From the NCBI GenBank assembly GCA_003439945.1, contig QVRM01001792.1, positions 1 to 64,000 on the forward strand: a stretch of 64,000 nt of DNA. The letters run 5' to 3'. How positions within the stretch are numbered: position 1 is the first letter of the stretch; every line of letters begins with the position of its first letter. Position numbers and translations under genes: made by a program. The notes below the pieces were generated by a model. The model searched no databases. It was not told the origin of the DNA and saw only the letters and a list, made by a program, of their open reading frames with translations. The DNA is from Dermanyssus gallinae. Taxonomy: Eukaryota > Arthropoda > Arachnida > Mesostigmata > Dermanyssidae. Of the stretch, positions 63,379 to 64,000 are shown in pieces.

Positions 63379-64000
63379 ATAAAGTTTATATATTATATCT
63401 AAGTTAATAATACTTTTTATCGATTTAACTAGTACTGCATATATAGGTATGCATTATTTGAATTATGTTTAGTGAACATAGCACACAAATCATTTCAGGC
63501 CATTATACCACATGGAGCAATTCGCCGTCGTGTAAAAGTACGCAATGTCAATCAAACCAAGTTTAATTTAAATATGGGTTCAAACATACGGAAATACCTG
63601 CGTGTATACGAGTTTGTTTCACCACGGCACTCATTTTGGATCATTCTAAAGTATTCAGCACATATATATATAGTTAGCGTAATAGGCTCGGCACCCCGGT
63701 AGCACTAGAGCAAAGCCCCTTATTGGGACAGGAGATGTTATTATGCACTCATAATAACTTCAACCTAAATCCCCAATTAAAAAAATCCACGGTTTAAAAA
63801 AATGTGTTGCACTGAGATTTAAGATTATACTTGCGGAGCTTCAATATGTTAAACTAAATTAATAAGTGTTCTAAATAGGCGTGTTATTGCGACTATCGAA
63901 AAAAAAACATTCCTTAAATATTTGCTAGAAATCAGAAGTAAATAAATAACACTTCAAAATAATAAAATGCCGTACACATTATCGTATGCTATTTGAAAAA
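63379..64000. other. Right edge, non-coding
   Basis: Matches 52160-52870 with a deletion of about 65 bp near 63670. No gene seen. Confidence 0.5.

Larger units (their letters stand above)
59010..63995. repeat. Duplicated block B2
   Basis: Partner of 44950-52870, without the gypsy insertion. Contains gene 10 and extends to the window edge. Confidence 0.85.

Overview
The window is eukaryotic genomic DNA, most likely from an arthropod and plausibly a chelicerate such as a tick or mite. The reasons are intronless secreted-protein genes with arthropod-style TATA/initiator promoters, abundant TA and GA microsatellites, and a transposon mix of mariner, Tc1, R1-like, R2-like, CR1/L2-like, Ty3/gypsy and tRNA-derived SINEs. 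The species assignment is inference. No bacterial or viral gene organisation is present, and no rRNA gene or convincing functional tRNA gene was seen.

The core of the window is a tandem array of ten paralogous single-exon genes, all on the minus strand (9.2, 11.3, 13.6, 21.1, 23.3, 32.5, 34.6, 37.2, 49.4 and 60.6 kb). Each encodes a 214-221 residue protein with a cleavable signal peptide. Genes 1-8 form subfamily A, with two conserved mature cysteines. Genes 9-10 form subfamily B, with four. Their motif pattern weakly recalls the BPI/JHBP-like fold of mite group 7 allergens, but I cannot confirm that and treat the function as unknown.

Layout. 0-6.3 kb holds eroded retrotransposon tails, including a diverged copy of array spacer. 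6.3-7.7 kb is a nearly complete irritans-type mariner with frameshifts. 8.0-11.3 kb is the first array unit. 11.9-21.6 kb and 21.6-33.0 kb are two copies of a large segmental duplication. Each copy holds two genes, a Tc1 fossil, a LINE tail and an R2-like retrotransposon, and the junction lies inside gene 4, which is a hybrid of gene-2-like and gene-6-like sequence. A second mariner entered only the second copy. 33-38.4 kb holds genes 6-8. 38.4-44.4 kb is a transposon cluster (R1-like, mariner, SINE, and an R1 tail inserted in a 1.06 kb palindrome). 45.0-52.9 kb and 59.0-64.0 kb are a second pair of duplicated blocks carrying genes 9 and 10. The first of these is interrupted by an internally deleted Ty3/gypsy element whose empty site survives in the other block. 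53.2-58.2 kb, between them, holds an R1-like wreck followed by a CR1/L2-like LINE with an intact 962-residue endonuclease-reverse transcriptase.

Taken together, this is a locus where a secreted multigene family has expanded by unequal crossing-over in transposon-rich DNA. The duplications and nested insertions give a relative history: R2-like insertion and its first stop codon, then segmental duplication, then mariner insertion and differential deletion of the two R2 copies. In the right-hand blocks, block duplication was followed by the gypsy insertion.
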